DNA from: an uncultured Synergistales bacterium
Lineage (GTDB): Bacteria > Synergistota > Synergistia > Synergistales > Aminobacteriaceae
Length of the DNA stretch: 11,272 bases
Assembly: GCA_905233515.1 (NCBI GenBank)
Contig: CAJOEQ010000008.1
Span: 1,112-12,383, forward strand
Direction of reading: 5' to 3'
In this document: in pieces, positions 1-6,769 of the stretch
Layout: every line of letters begins with the position of its first letter
Position numbering within the stretch: position 1 is the first letter of the stretch
Translations under genes and position numbers: made by a program
Notes under the pieces: model-generated
What the model was told of the DNA's origin: nothing
Databases searched by the model: none
The model's input: the letters and a program-made list of their open reading frames with translations, nothing else

Positions 1-204
1 GGAGTCGCTGAAGGGGGCGGGGCTTTGCTTTATTCTGTCTTAATGCCTGAAAACATGGCCGGAGTCATGTCGATTATTTGCAGATTTTTCACTGATTATA
101 TTTCTATTTTTATGGGAGTTGTCGTAGTTATTCGCATGTTAGGCTGGGGAGTAACTGAAAATCTACACAAGGGAGCAGCACCTGATGAGGCCGGCAATAC
201 ATAA
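1..204 (+). CDS. C-terminal end of a flippase-like / LPG-synthase-type integral membrane protein (partial)
   Basis: The left edge cuts this gene; 67 codons and a TAA stop remain, read in frame 1. The visible part starts GVAEGGGALLYSVL and continues into a hydrophobic helix around residues 32-47 before a short polar tail. A Gly-rich GVAEG segment, then a small helix, an Arg-containing segment (CRFFTDY) and a final membrane helix is the usual C-terminal pattern of the lysylphosphatidylglycerol synthase transmembrane / UPF0104 family. That family contains MprF-like flippase domains and the YbhN type. Its members are thought to move or make lipid-linked molecules at the cytoplasmic membrane; the substrate cannot be told from this fragment. 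The next gene follows after 42 bases on the same strand, so co-transcription is likely. The family call rests on the motif pattern of a short fragment only. Confidence 0.6.
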   Translation, partial: GVAEGGGALLYSVLMPENMAGVMSIICRFFTDYISIFMGVVVVIRMLGWGVTENLHKGAAPDEAGNT

Positions 205-246
205 CGGGCGGGAGAAAAGGAATAAAATTTTTTGTAAATATATATA

Positions 247-825
247 GTGATGACAATGGAAAAATTTAGTGAATTTATCTTCAAAATGCGCGGAGGAATT
301 TGGACTCTTTTATTCGTGCTGATTTTAATAAGCGCGTGGGGTAATAAATCAAGCTCAATGCAAATATATATATCACTTGCGATTATAATAATCGGTCAAA
401 TTTGGCGGTGCTGGGCGGCTGGCTGTATAGGCTTATATAGAGGCGAAAACGTGAAGGCTCTAAAACTTGCACAAACTGGCTCATATGCTTTAATGCGAAA
501 TCCCTTATATTTCGGTAATTTCTTAATCGGTCTCGGCTGGAGCATAATTGCAGGTTCTTACGCTGTAATAATATTTATAGTGAGCTTTTATTTATTATAT
601 ATTCTCGTGATAATCCCTCATGAAGAGAATTTTTTACGCGGCAAATTCGGCGATGAGTATATTAATTATTGCAAGCGCGTTAAAAGATTCTGGCCTATAT
701 CTCTTAAAATCAGCGATTTAACAGGAAATTTTGACTCAAAAATTTTGTTGCGCAGTGAAATTCATACTATAATAACTACGCTGATAGGAACACTAATAAT
801 TATTGCTGTAACGTGTTATACTTAA
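247..825 (+). CDS. Isoprenylcysteine carboxyl methyltransferase family (ICMT/PEMT-like) membrane protein
   Basis: A 192-residue membrane protein with hydrophobic segments near residues 17-33, 39-56, 88-124 and 172-190. It carries the family's two signatures. One is GSYALMRNPLYFG at residues 78-90 (pattern G-x-Y-x3-RNP-x-Y-x-G). The other is EENFLRGKFGDEYINY at 126-141, followed by a basic stretch ending RFWP at 147-150. In this family these C-terminal elements bind S-adenosylmethionine, and members methylate small or lipid-like acceptors at the membrane. Bacterial members rarely have known substrates, so none is assigned. The start is uncertain: GTG 247, ATG 250 and ATG 256 are all in frame, an in-frame stop at 235-237 excludes anything further upstream, and none has a well-spaced Shine-Dalgarno (the AAAGG at 217-220 is about 26 bases from GTG 247). 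It sits 42 bases after the flippase-like gene and 27 bases before the next gene, suggesting one transcription unit. A C-terminal hydrophobic segment beyond RFWP extends the usual core. Confidence 0.8.
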   Translation: MMTMEKFSEFIFKMRGGIWTLLFVLILISAWGNKSSSMQIYISLAIIIIGQIWRCWAAGCIGLYRGENVKALKLAQTGSYALMRNPLYFGNFLIGLGWSIIAGSYAVIIFIVSFYLLYILVIIPHEENFLRGKFGDEYINYCKRVKRFWPISLKISDLTGNFDSKILLRSEIHTIITTLIGTLIIIAVTCYT

Positions 826-852
826 TTGCTTTATTTAAAGGAGGCGTAATTA

Positions 853-1491
853 ATGCCCAGAAAATATATAATAAATGAACCAGTGAAGGAACGCAAAATT
901 ACAACGACGCAGGAACTTTTAGACGCAATCACAGAAACTGAATATCCCGATTATGTGCTTGAAATCGTCGCTATTTTCCGAGAATGGATGCATGACTCAA
1001 TTGAAGAGCCTGACACAGTTTATAACGGTCAGAATGTTTTTGATGCCATGTTGAGCCAATTTTTTGACGAGGAAGCAGTCGGAGTTATGAATCTTTATGA
1101 GAGTCTCAGCAAATTTGAAGATATTGCCGATCTCATACCCGGACACAAGAAACCTGAGGGCAAACCTGACACTATAGTAGTGAGTGTGAATCCTCCTGAC
1201 TGTGAAAATGGACTTCACGCGGCTATAGATTATGCAGCAGTCTTTAACCGGCCTGAATGTAAAAGAATCTGGATAATCTCAAACACTTATATATATGACG
1301 ACATGACGAGATATGCGGCTCACATTGACGCACTAGCAAAACAGGGAATCAAAGTCAGATTTATTCTAGTAAACGCGTGGGGATGGGTTGAGCTCCCGTT
1401 AAGTTCAGCCACTGCAACAAAGCAGCAATTTATATTAAACACTGAAACGCCAAAACGCACAATCAGAAGCAGAAGAAAGAAGACAATATAA
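853..1491 (+). CDS. Conserved-looking protein of unknown function, 212 residues
   Basis: I do not recognise this protein. The start is secure: AAAGGAGG at 837-844 lies 8 bases before the ATG. It has no signal peptide or membrane segment, so it should be cytoplasmic. Residues 18-98 are acidic and probably mostly helical. Residues 105-183 alternate hydrophobic strands (DTIVVSV, RIWIIS, VRFILVN) with helices, like a small alpha/beta Rossmann-type fold, but no nucleotide-binding glycine motif is evident. Notable residues are NPPDCENGLH (113-122), NTYIYDD (144-150) and the aromatic patch NAWGWVELP (174-182). The C-terminus is strongly basic (RTIRSRRKK, 202-210), which could bind nucleic acid or acidic lipid; that is inference. 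It is the last gene of the plus-strand group and is followed within 10 bases by a terminator. Confidence 0.75.
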   Translation: MPRKYIINEPVKERKITTTQELLDAITETEYPDYVLEIVAIFREWMHDSIEEPDTVYNGQNVFDAMLSQFFDEEAVGVMNLYESLSKFEDIADLIPGHKKPEGKPDTIVVSVNPPDCENGLHAAIDYAAVFNRPECKRIWIISNTYIYDDMTRYAAHIDALAKQGIKVRFILVNAWGWVELPLSSATATKQQFILNTETPKRTIRSRRKKTI

Positions 1492-1498
1492 AATTTTT

Positions 1499-1533
1499 AA
1501 CAGGTCTCGTGAAGGTGCGAGGCCTGTTTTTTT
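1499..1533 (+). terminator. Rho-independent terminator closing the plus-strand gene group
   Basis: A 10-bp stem, ACAGGTCTCG (1500-1509) against CGAGGCCTGT (1518-1527), has one G-T wobble and an 8-base loop and is followed by a run of T to 1533. It begins 8 bases after the stop of the 212-residue protein. The minus-strand antiporter gene ends at 1540, so the same stem may also serve that transcript; the T-rich tract on that side (complement of AAAATTTTT) is less clean. Confidence 0.9.
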
Positions 1534-1539
1534 GCGCGA

Positions 1540-3492
1540 TTATAACATTAAGAACGCAATCACGAATAATAAACCGACTGCAAATGTCATTAAGCCATAT
1601 GCAAGACTTGAGGGCAAAAGAGTCCCTACTGTCTCATTTTTTGACTCATCTTGATAGAATCCGAAATCAGTATCTTCAGGCGGCTTAATAAATTTAATTC
1701 TTGACATATTAGACAATGCCAAAGTAACCGGCCCCGCTGTTATTAAATCTAAAATTTTCGCAAATAATGAGCCTATAAACGGCAATATCAAGCCAATAAC
1801 CGGCCTGAATAAGAAATTTTCTATATTGAGCCACGCAGGCCACTTGTCATAATAATTATAATTTTCGCGGCTGATTAAAAATTTTTTAATGAACAAGAAA
1901 TATACTATTACCCCGATTGAAATCGAAATTAATGAGCCTTCTAAATTTGCGAACGTGAAATAATTTATAAAGTGATGATGTTCAGGGGCATTCATGAAAG
2001 CCGAGCCGAGTACGCTAATTTTATCGCCTGTATCATAAGGCAGCATTCCTATTAACGGCAGCAATAAAGCCGAGAAAGTTAGCAAAAACGCATTTATTCC
2101 AGAAATATATTTTTCTTTCACGTGCATATCTTGAGAAGGCCGGGCAATGAATAACGCTACAAATAATTTTATTACATATGCAGTAGTCAAGCCGCCTGAA
2201 ATCAAGAACAGCCATTCACAAATATTAAATAAAAATTTTTCGCTTGAAAGACTCATAAATCCAAGAGTCCCCGCCGTGTGATGTATATGTTCTACAATGC
2301 TTTCATGTATTAAAGTTTTGCCTAAATATCCATTCCATAACGGCGCACCCATCAGGCCAAGACCTCCCATTATGAAAGCAAACATAAAAACTTTTTTCCC
2401 ACGTCCGAAACCTTTTATATCATTCAAGTTTAATTTATGAGTATTCATGTGAACTACTCCGGCACAAAGAAATAATACTAATTTTATAAGCGAATGACCG
2501 ACCATATATAAAATTGTGCCTCTGACTGCTAGATCATTTTCTTGACCGAGAAAACACTGCATAGCAATACCAGTTAAAATAAAACCTAATTGAGACATTG
2601 ACGAACATGCTAGAGTGCGCTTAATATTTATTGAGAATACAGCGAGAACAGCTCCGAGAGTCATTGTTATAATTGCTAGAATCAAGAGCAAAAATCCCCA
2701 TATAGAATCATGCAAGAATACCCCCGCAGATAATATAATTATTCCGAATAGTCCCGATTTAGTTAATAGTCCTGATAATAAAGCACTTGAGGGAGCAGGC
2801 GCGGCAGTATGAGCAGTAGGCAGCCATATATGAGACGGAAATATAGCAGCTTTTGCCGCAAATCCGGTGAAAATCAACACACCTGAAATATATAGCTCGT
2901 TCTTGTCGATTTTGAGCCGTGATAGTGAATCAATATCAAGAGTCCCCGTTTTCGCGTAAAATAAAATCAGCCCCGTTAAAGTAACAAGCCCGCCTATAAT
3001 TGCAATTGCTAAATAAGTCTGTGCGGCTCGCTGGGCTTCTCTTGTTTCGTCCTGAACTACCATAATATACGAGAATAATGACATCATCTCGAAAAATATA
3101 AATGTCGTGTATAAATCTCCTGATAAGAATACTCCCATGATTGAGCCTAGAGTCATTAACACGTATAAATAATAGCGATTTCTATTCCTGTGATGAGTCA
3201 AATATTCGCGTGAAAAAATTGTAGTAACTGCCCACATGAAAGCAATTATTACAGCATAAATATATCTGAATCCATCAAGACAAAATTTTATGCCCAGTCC
3301 GCAAACTCCGGCGGCTTTGAATTCAGTACCGAGAAATTTATACGCGTAAAGAGTTGTAGCAAGCTCAAGCAAACAAACAAAATCTGCCGTGTAATCGCGA
3401 ATTTTCCTGTCTTTTTTGCCGACAAAATACGAAATAAGCCCGCCCGTCATCGGCCATAATACTAAGAATAATAATAAAAAATTGCCTTCCAT
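1540..3492 (-). CDS. Stand-alone MrpD/NuoL-like proton-translocating antiporter subunit
   Basis: A 650-residue polytopic membrane protein of the family shared by complex I NuoL/M/N, Mrp antiporters and membrane hydrogenases. The channel residues are all visible: Glu135 in FIFFEMMSLF, Lys214 in GFAAKAAIFPSHIWLP, the AHTAAPAPSSALLSG segment (227-241), Lys245 in LLTKSGLFG, His333 and Lys337 in GHSLIKLVLF, and Lys392 in YLGKTLIHES. SMSQLGFILTGIA (298-310) is the usual helix after the broken helix. Beyond about residue 460 there is an extra region with a His cluster (505-507), further membrane helices and a soluble loop, so it is longer than a typical MrpD (about 500) and nearer NuoL or MrpA in length. 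AAGGAG (complement of 3503-3508) precedes the ATG by about 10 bases. No other Mrp, Nuo or hydrogenase gene is adjacent: the gene stands alone between a divergent promoter region and a convergent terminator. Proton or sodium translocation across the cytoplasmic membrane is the likely role; the partner complex is unknown. Confidence 0.85.
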   Translation of the reverse strand: MEGNFLLLFLVLWPMTGGLISYFVGKKDRKIRDYTADFVCLLELATTLYAYKFLGTEFKAAGVCGLGIKFCLDGFRYIYAVIIAFMWAVTTIFSREYLTHHRNRNRYYLYVLMTLGSIMGVFLSGDLYTTFIFFEMMSLFSYIMVVQDETREAQRAAQTYLAIAIIGGLVTLTGLILFYAKTGTLDIDSLSRLKIDKNELYISGVLIFTGFAAKAAIFPSHIWLPTAHTAAPAPSSALLSGLLTKSGLFGIIILSAGVFLHDSIWGFLLLILAIITMTLGAVLAVFSINIKRTLACSSMSQLGFILTGIAMQCFLGQENDLAVRGTILYMVGHSLIKLVLFLCAGVVHMNTHKLNLNDIKGFGRGKKVFMFAFIMGGLGLMGAPLWNGYLGKTLIHESIVEHIHHTAGTLGFMSLSSEKFLFNICEWLFLISGGLTTAYVIKLFVALFIARPSQDMHVKEKYISGINAFLLTFSALLLPLIGMLPYDTGDKISVLGSAFMNAPEHHHFINYFTFANLEGSLISISIGVIVYFLFIKKFLISRENYNYYDKWPAWLNIENFLFRPVIGLILPFIGSLFAKILDLITAGPVTLALSNMSRIKFIKPPEDTDFGFYQDESKNETVGTLLPSSLAYGLMTFAVGLLFVIAFLML

Positions 3493-3562
3493 TTATAAAT
3501 TACTCCTTTTTTGAGAACGCCGAAATTAAATTTTTTGCACTTGTGAATATGATTTTGCTTTG

Positions 3563-3571
3563 ATTATAGCA
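3563..3571 (-). promoter_or_regulatory. Candidate extended -10 promoter for the antiporter gene
   Basis: Read on the minus strand, these bases are TGCTATAAT, a perfect TATAAT with the TG of an extended -10. Transcription would start near 3556, giving a leader of about 65 bases with the AAGGAG site near its end. No good -35 is visible at 16-18 bases upstream, which extended -10 promoters can tolerate. Prediction only. Confidence 0.45.
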
Positions 3572-3606
3572 TGAGTGAAGATTTATAGAATCTGCAAATT
3601 TTCATG

Positions 3607-3615
3607 TGATAGAAT
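3607..3615 (+). promoter_or_regulatory. Candidate promoter for the CDC48-RluD fusion gene
   Basis: TGATAGAAT fits an extended -10 (TG-N-TAGAAT) about 69 bases upstream of the ATG at 3684. An alternative is TTGTGA (3541-3546), a 17-base spacer, then TTATAG (3564-3569); this would overlap the minus-strand -10 and make the two divergent promoters mutually exclusive. Neither is strong, and I cannot choose between them from sequence. Confidence 0.3.
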
Positions 3616-3666
3616 AATAAACAGTTCGTAAATTTTTGCGAATTAAGAAGACCCCTATTATAACAC

Positions 3667-3671
3667 GGAGG
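3667..3671 (+). promoter_or_regulatory. Shine-Dalgarno that decides the start of the fusion gene
   Basis: GGAGG lies 12 bases before ATG 3684. The same frame stays open to a TTG at 3636, but that codon has no ribosome binding site, and the GGAGG would then lie inside the coding region. The protein starting at ATG 3684 begins IKSFKVLEAYSGD, as expected for a CDC48 N domain, so 3684 is preferred. The spacing is a little long. Confidence 0.7.
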
Positions 3672-3683
3672 ATTCATAATAGT

Positions 3684-6600
3684 ATGATTAAATCTTTTAA
3701 AGTCTTAGAGGCTTATTCGGGCGACGCTATGAAGGGACTCGCACGGATTCACCCTGATGATATGAACGCATTAAATTTGTCAGAAGGTGATTTAATAGAA
3801 CTCACCGGCAGAACTACAACGCCCGCACGAATCAGAGCAGCCGATAAAGAAACAGGCACGGGAATAATTCAAATCGACGGACTTATACGAGAAAACGCCG
3901 GAGTCTCTCTTGACGAAAATATAAATCTTGAGACAAGCATAATTTATCACTTTGCAGGAAGTATAACCCTTCAGCCCTTAGGAGACGTAAAATTATCTGA
4001 CAGGGAGAAAGACGAAAATTATATACTTTCACTCTTAGAAGGTCAGGCAGTCAGAGTCGGTGATAGAATCCGCGTTAATTTATTCGGGACTCGTATTTGC
4101 GACTTTCAAGTTACAGCAGCGACTCCCGACGGCACTGTCATAATTAATAAATCTACTTATTTAAATTTGCTCAAGCCTTTAGAAATAAAACACTCTCACA
4201 AAATTTCTTATGAAGATATAGGCGGTCTTAGTTCACAGATTCGCAAAGTCCGTGAAATGATAGAGCTGCCGTTAAGATTCCCGCAAGTTTTTGAGCGTCT
4301 AGGAATTCAACCCCCGCGCGGAGTGTTATTATATGGCCCTCCCGGAACTGGTAAAACAGTAATAGCCCGTGCTGTAGCAAATGAGACTGACGCATGGTTC
4401 ACTCATATATCAGGCCCGGAAATAATAGGCAAATTTTACGGTGAAAGCGAAGAAAGATTACGCAAAATTTTTGAAGAGGCTCAAGACCGCGCACCCTCGA
4501 TTATATTTATAGATGAGATTGACGCTATAGCCCCTAAACGTGCCGACATGGGCGGAGAAAAACAGGTAGAACGCCGAGTAGTTGCGCAGTTACTCGCATT
4601 AATGGACGGTTTGAAATCACGCGGTCAATTAATAGTAATAGGAGCTACAAATATTCCGAATTCTTTAGATCCTGCTTTGAGAAGGCCGGGAAGATTTGAC
4701 AGGGAAATTTCGATTCCAATTCCTGACAGAAACGGGCGGCTTGAGATTTTAAAGATTCATACTCGGGGAATGCCTTTAGCTAAAGACGTTGATTTAATGA
4801 AAATTGCTGATTTATCACATGGCTATGTCGGTGCAGATTTAGAAGCTCTTGCGAAAGAGGCCGCTATGTCCTGCGTTAGAGATATTTTACCGATGATTAA
4901 TTTCACGACTCAAGAAATCCCATATGAAGAAATTGCAAAACTTGAAGTTACTCAACAGCATTTTATGAATGCATTACTAGAGACTAACCCATCGGCGACT
5001 CGTGAGTTTTTTGTTGAAGTCCCTGATACTAAATTCAGCGATATAGCAGGACTCGACGACATTAAGCAGCAATTAATTAACGCAGTAAGACAACCTTTAG
5101 AACACGCTGATTTATTCATAAAGCACAAATTAACGCCCATTAAAAGCATTTTACTATATGGAGCGCAGGGAACTGGCAAAACCTCACTAGCTAAGGCACT
5201 TGCTCATGAAAGCGGCTTAAATTTTATAAACGTTCAGAGCGCAAATTTATTATTACGTTATCAGGGAGACTCAGAACGCGCGCTAAAAAATATTTTCCGT
5301 GTAGCAAAACAGGCAGCACCCTCAATTATATTTTTTGACGGGATCGACTCAATTTTTCCGGAAAAGAATCCGCCTTCTCAAACTTTACGAGGTCAATTTT
5401 TTGCGGAACTCAACGGAATCGAAGAACTTAACGGCGTTACTGTCTTAGCTGCAACTGATAATCCCAGAGGTTTAGACAAGGCTTTATTTTCTCCGACAGT
5501 CTTTAATTTGCGCGTAAAAATTCCTATGCCTGAAGAGAATGACCGAGCAGAAATTTTTAAACTTGAACTCGCTAATAAGCCATTAGATAATAATATTGAT
5601 TTTATAGAATTAGCGCAATCAACTGAAGGACTTAACGGCGGAGATATTAATTTTATTTGCAGGAGTGCCATAATGGAAGCTCTAAACGAGAACACGGACG
5701 AATTTATTATAAAACGTGAAAATTTTGACGAGGCTATAGACTCATTCAGTGAGATAATAGCAAAACGCAAAGAATCAAACGAGCAGGAAAAATTACAGGA
5801 AAATGCTATAGAAATCACAGCAGAAGCAAGTTATTCAAGACTTGATGTTTTCTTAGCTGAAAAAATAAATATAACCCGCTCACAAATACAAAGAATGCTC
5901 AAAACCGGCGCGGTTTCTCTCAACGGGGAAAAGCATTTAAAGCAGGCTCAAAAAGTGAATAAGGGCGATAAAATTATTGCAATTGTCCCAGAGTCAGAAA
6001 ATATCACGGCTCTTGTCGGTGAAGATGACGTACCATTTGACGTAATTTATGAAGACGATCATTTAATCGTAGTCAATAAGCCAGCGGGAGTCATCGTTCA
6101 CCCAGCACCCGGGAAAATGCACGGCACATTAATTCAAGGACTCGTCCAGCGTTATCCGGAAATGAAGGAAATGGAAGGATTTTTGCGTCCGGGAATTGTC
6201 AGCCGCTTAGATATGGGAACATCGGGACTCTTAGTCGTTGCAAGAAATCAAGAGGCTTATATTTTGCTGCAAAAAATGTTCGCTTCCCGTGAAGTAAATA
6301 AATATTATTTAGCACTGGTACACGGACATTTGCCGCAGCCTGAGGGGATTTTATCGGGGCCCATTGATAGAGATCCTAACGATCAAACTCACAGCATTAT
6401 AGTTGAAGGCGGGAAGCCCTCAATAACCGGCTATAAAGTCATAAAGGAGACTCGAAAATATTCGCTAGTTGAATGCAAATTATATACTGGTAGGACTCAT
6501 CAAATTAGAGTTCACATGTCAGCGGCTGGGTGTCCTTTATACGGGGATTCTGCTTACGGCGCGCCTGAAAAATTCATGAATCGAGTATTTTTGCATTCGT

Positions 6601-6707
6601 GGAAATTGTCATTTATTCACCCTGTAACAGGCAAAGAATTATCATTCAGGCAATATATACCTGAAGAGTTTAGTAATTTATTATATGTCTTGAATCACGA
6701 GAATTAA
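3684..6707 (+). CDS. Fusion protein: CDC48/VCP-like AAA+ ATPase (N-D1-D2) joined to an RluD-like 23S rRNA-type pseudouridine synthase
   Basis: A 1007-residue cytoplasmic protein. Residues 1-165 form a CDC48 N domain (double-psi barrel; KVLEAYSGDAMKGLARIHPDD near the start). D1 (about 172-435) is canonical: Walker A GPPGTGKT 218-225, Walker B IIFIDEID 273-280 (Asp277, Glu278), sensor-1 Asn323, arginine fingers Arg334 and Arg337 in RRPGRFD, pore loop KFYGESE. D2 (about 444-690) keeps Walker A GAQGTGKT 493-500 but reads FFDGID at Walker B (Gly553 replaces the catalytic Glu), ATDN at sensor-1, and SPTVFN where RPGRFD belongs. An acidic/basic linker leads to an S4 RNA-binding domain (712-770) and an RluA-family catalytic domain (780-1000): HPAPGK 806-811, SRLDMGTSGLLV 840-851 with catalytic Asp843, GRTHQIRVHM 936-945. 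The family isomerises uridine to pseudouridine in RNA; RluD itself acts on 23S rRNA. There is no in-frame ATG, GTG or TTG at the junction (5760-5882), so the synthase has no obvious separate start. The gene is monocistronic, between a divergent promoter region and a convergent terminator. Domain calls are secure; coupling of the two activities is inference. Confidence 0.93.
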   Translation: MIKSFKVLEAYSGDAMKGLARIHPDDMNALNLSEGDLIELTGRTTTPARIRAADKETGTGIIQIDGLIRENAGVSLDENINLETSIIYHFAGSITLQPLGDVKLSDREKDENYILSLLEGQAVRVGDRIRVNLFGTRICDFQVTAATPDGTVIINKSTYLNLLKPLEIKHSHKISYEDIGGLSSQIRKVREMIELPLRFPQVFERLGIQPPRGVLLYGPPGTGKTVIARAVANETDAWFTHISGPEIIGKFYGESEERLRKIFEEAQDRAPSIIFIDEIDAIAPKRADMGGEKQVERRVVAQLLALMDGLKSRGQLIVIGATNIPNSLDPALRRPGRFDREISIPIPDRNGRLEILKIHTRGMPLAKDVDLMKIADLSHGYVGADLEALAKEAAMSCVRDILPMINFTTQEIPYEEIAKLEVTQQHFMNALLETNPSATREFFVEVPDTKFSDIAGLDDIKQQLINAVRQPLEHADLFIKHKLTPIKSILLYGAQGTGKTSLAKALAHESGLNFINVQSANLLLRYQGDSERALKNIFRVAKQAAPSIIFFDGIDSIFPEKNPPSQTLRGQFFAELNGIEELNGVTVLAATDNPRGLDKALFSPTVFNLRVKIPMPEENDRAEIFKLELANKPLDNNIDFIELAQSTEGLNGGDINFICRSAIMEALNENTDEFIIKRENFDEAIDSFSEIIAKRKESNEQEKLQENAIEITAEASYSRLDVFLAEKINITRSQIQRMLKTGAVSLNGEKHLKQAQKVNKGDKIIAIVPESENITALVGEDDVPFDVIYEDDHLIVVNKPAGVIVHPAPGKMHGTLIQGLVQRYPEMKEMEGFLRPGIVSRLDMGTSGLLVVARNQEAYILLQKMFASREVNKYYLALVHGHLPQPEGILSGPIDRDPNDQTHSIIVEGGKPSITGYKVIKETRKYSLVECKLYTGRTHQIRVHMSAAGCPLYGDSAYGAPEKFMNRVFLHSWKLSFIHPVTGKELSFRQYIPEEFSNLLYVLNHEN

Positions 6708-6719
6708 TTTATGAAAATA

Positions 6720-6769
6720 TGCGGTGCTGCTTTGATGGAAAATTTATAACAACACCGCAAAAATTTTTT
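6720..6769 (+). terminator. Terminator between the convergent fusion gene and YjfF-like permease gene
   Basis: A 7-bp perfect stem, TGCGGTG (6720-6726) and CACCGCA (6753-6759), extended imperfectly by a few pairs, is followed by AAAAATTTTTT. It ends transcription of the plus-strand fusion gene. The stop of the minus-strand permease lies at 6768-6770, so its transcript enters the same stem, but the tract beyond it on that strand (TATTTTCAT) is weaker. The loop is long, about 26 bases. Confidence 0.65.

Noticed and set aside
3636..3683. Extra 16 N-terminal residues of the fusion protein from a TTG at 3636
   Set aside because: There is no ribosome site before it, GGAGG at 3667-3671 lies inside it, and the CDC48 N domain starts naturally at ATG 3684.
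5803..5811. ATG near the ATPase-synthase junction as a separate start for the synthase
   Set aside because: It is out of frame and meets TAG after one codon (ATG CTA TAG), so it cannot start the synthase.
5393..5818. 141-codon minus-strand frame inside the fusion gene
   Set aside because: It lies opposite D2 coding sequence, is Ser-rich low-complexity as expected from a complementary frame, and has no ribosome site or family resemblance.
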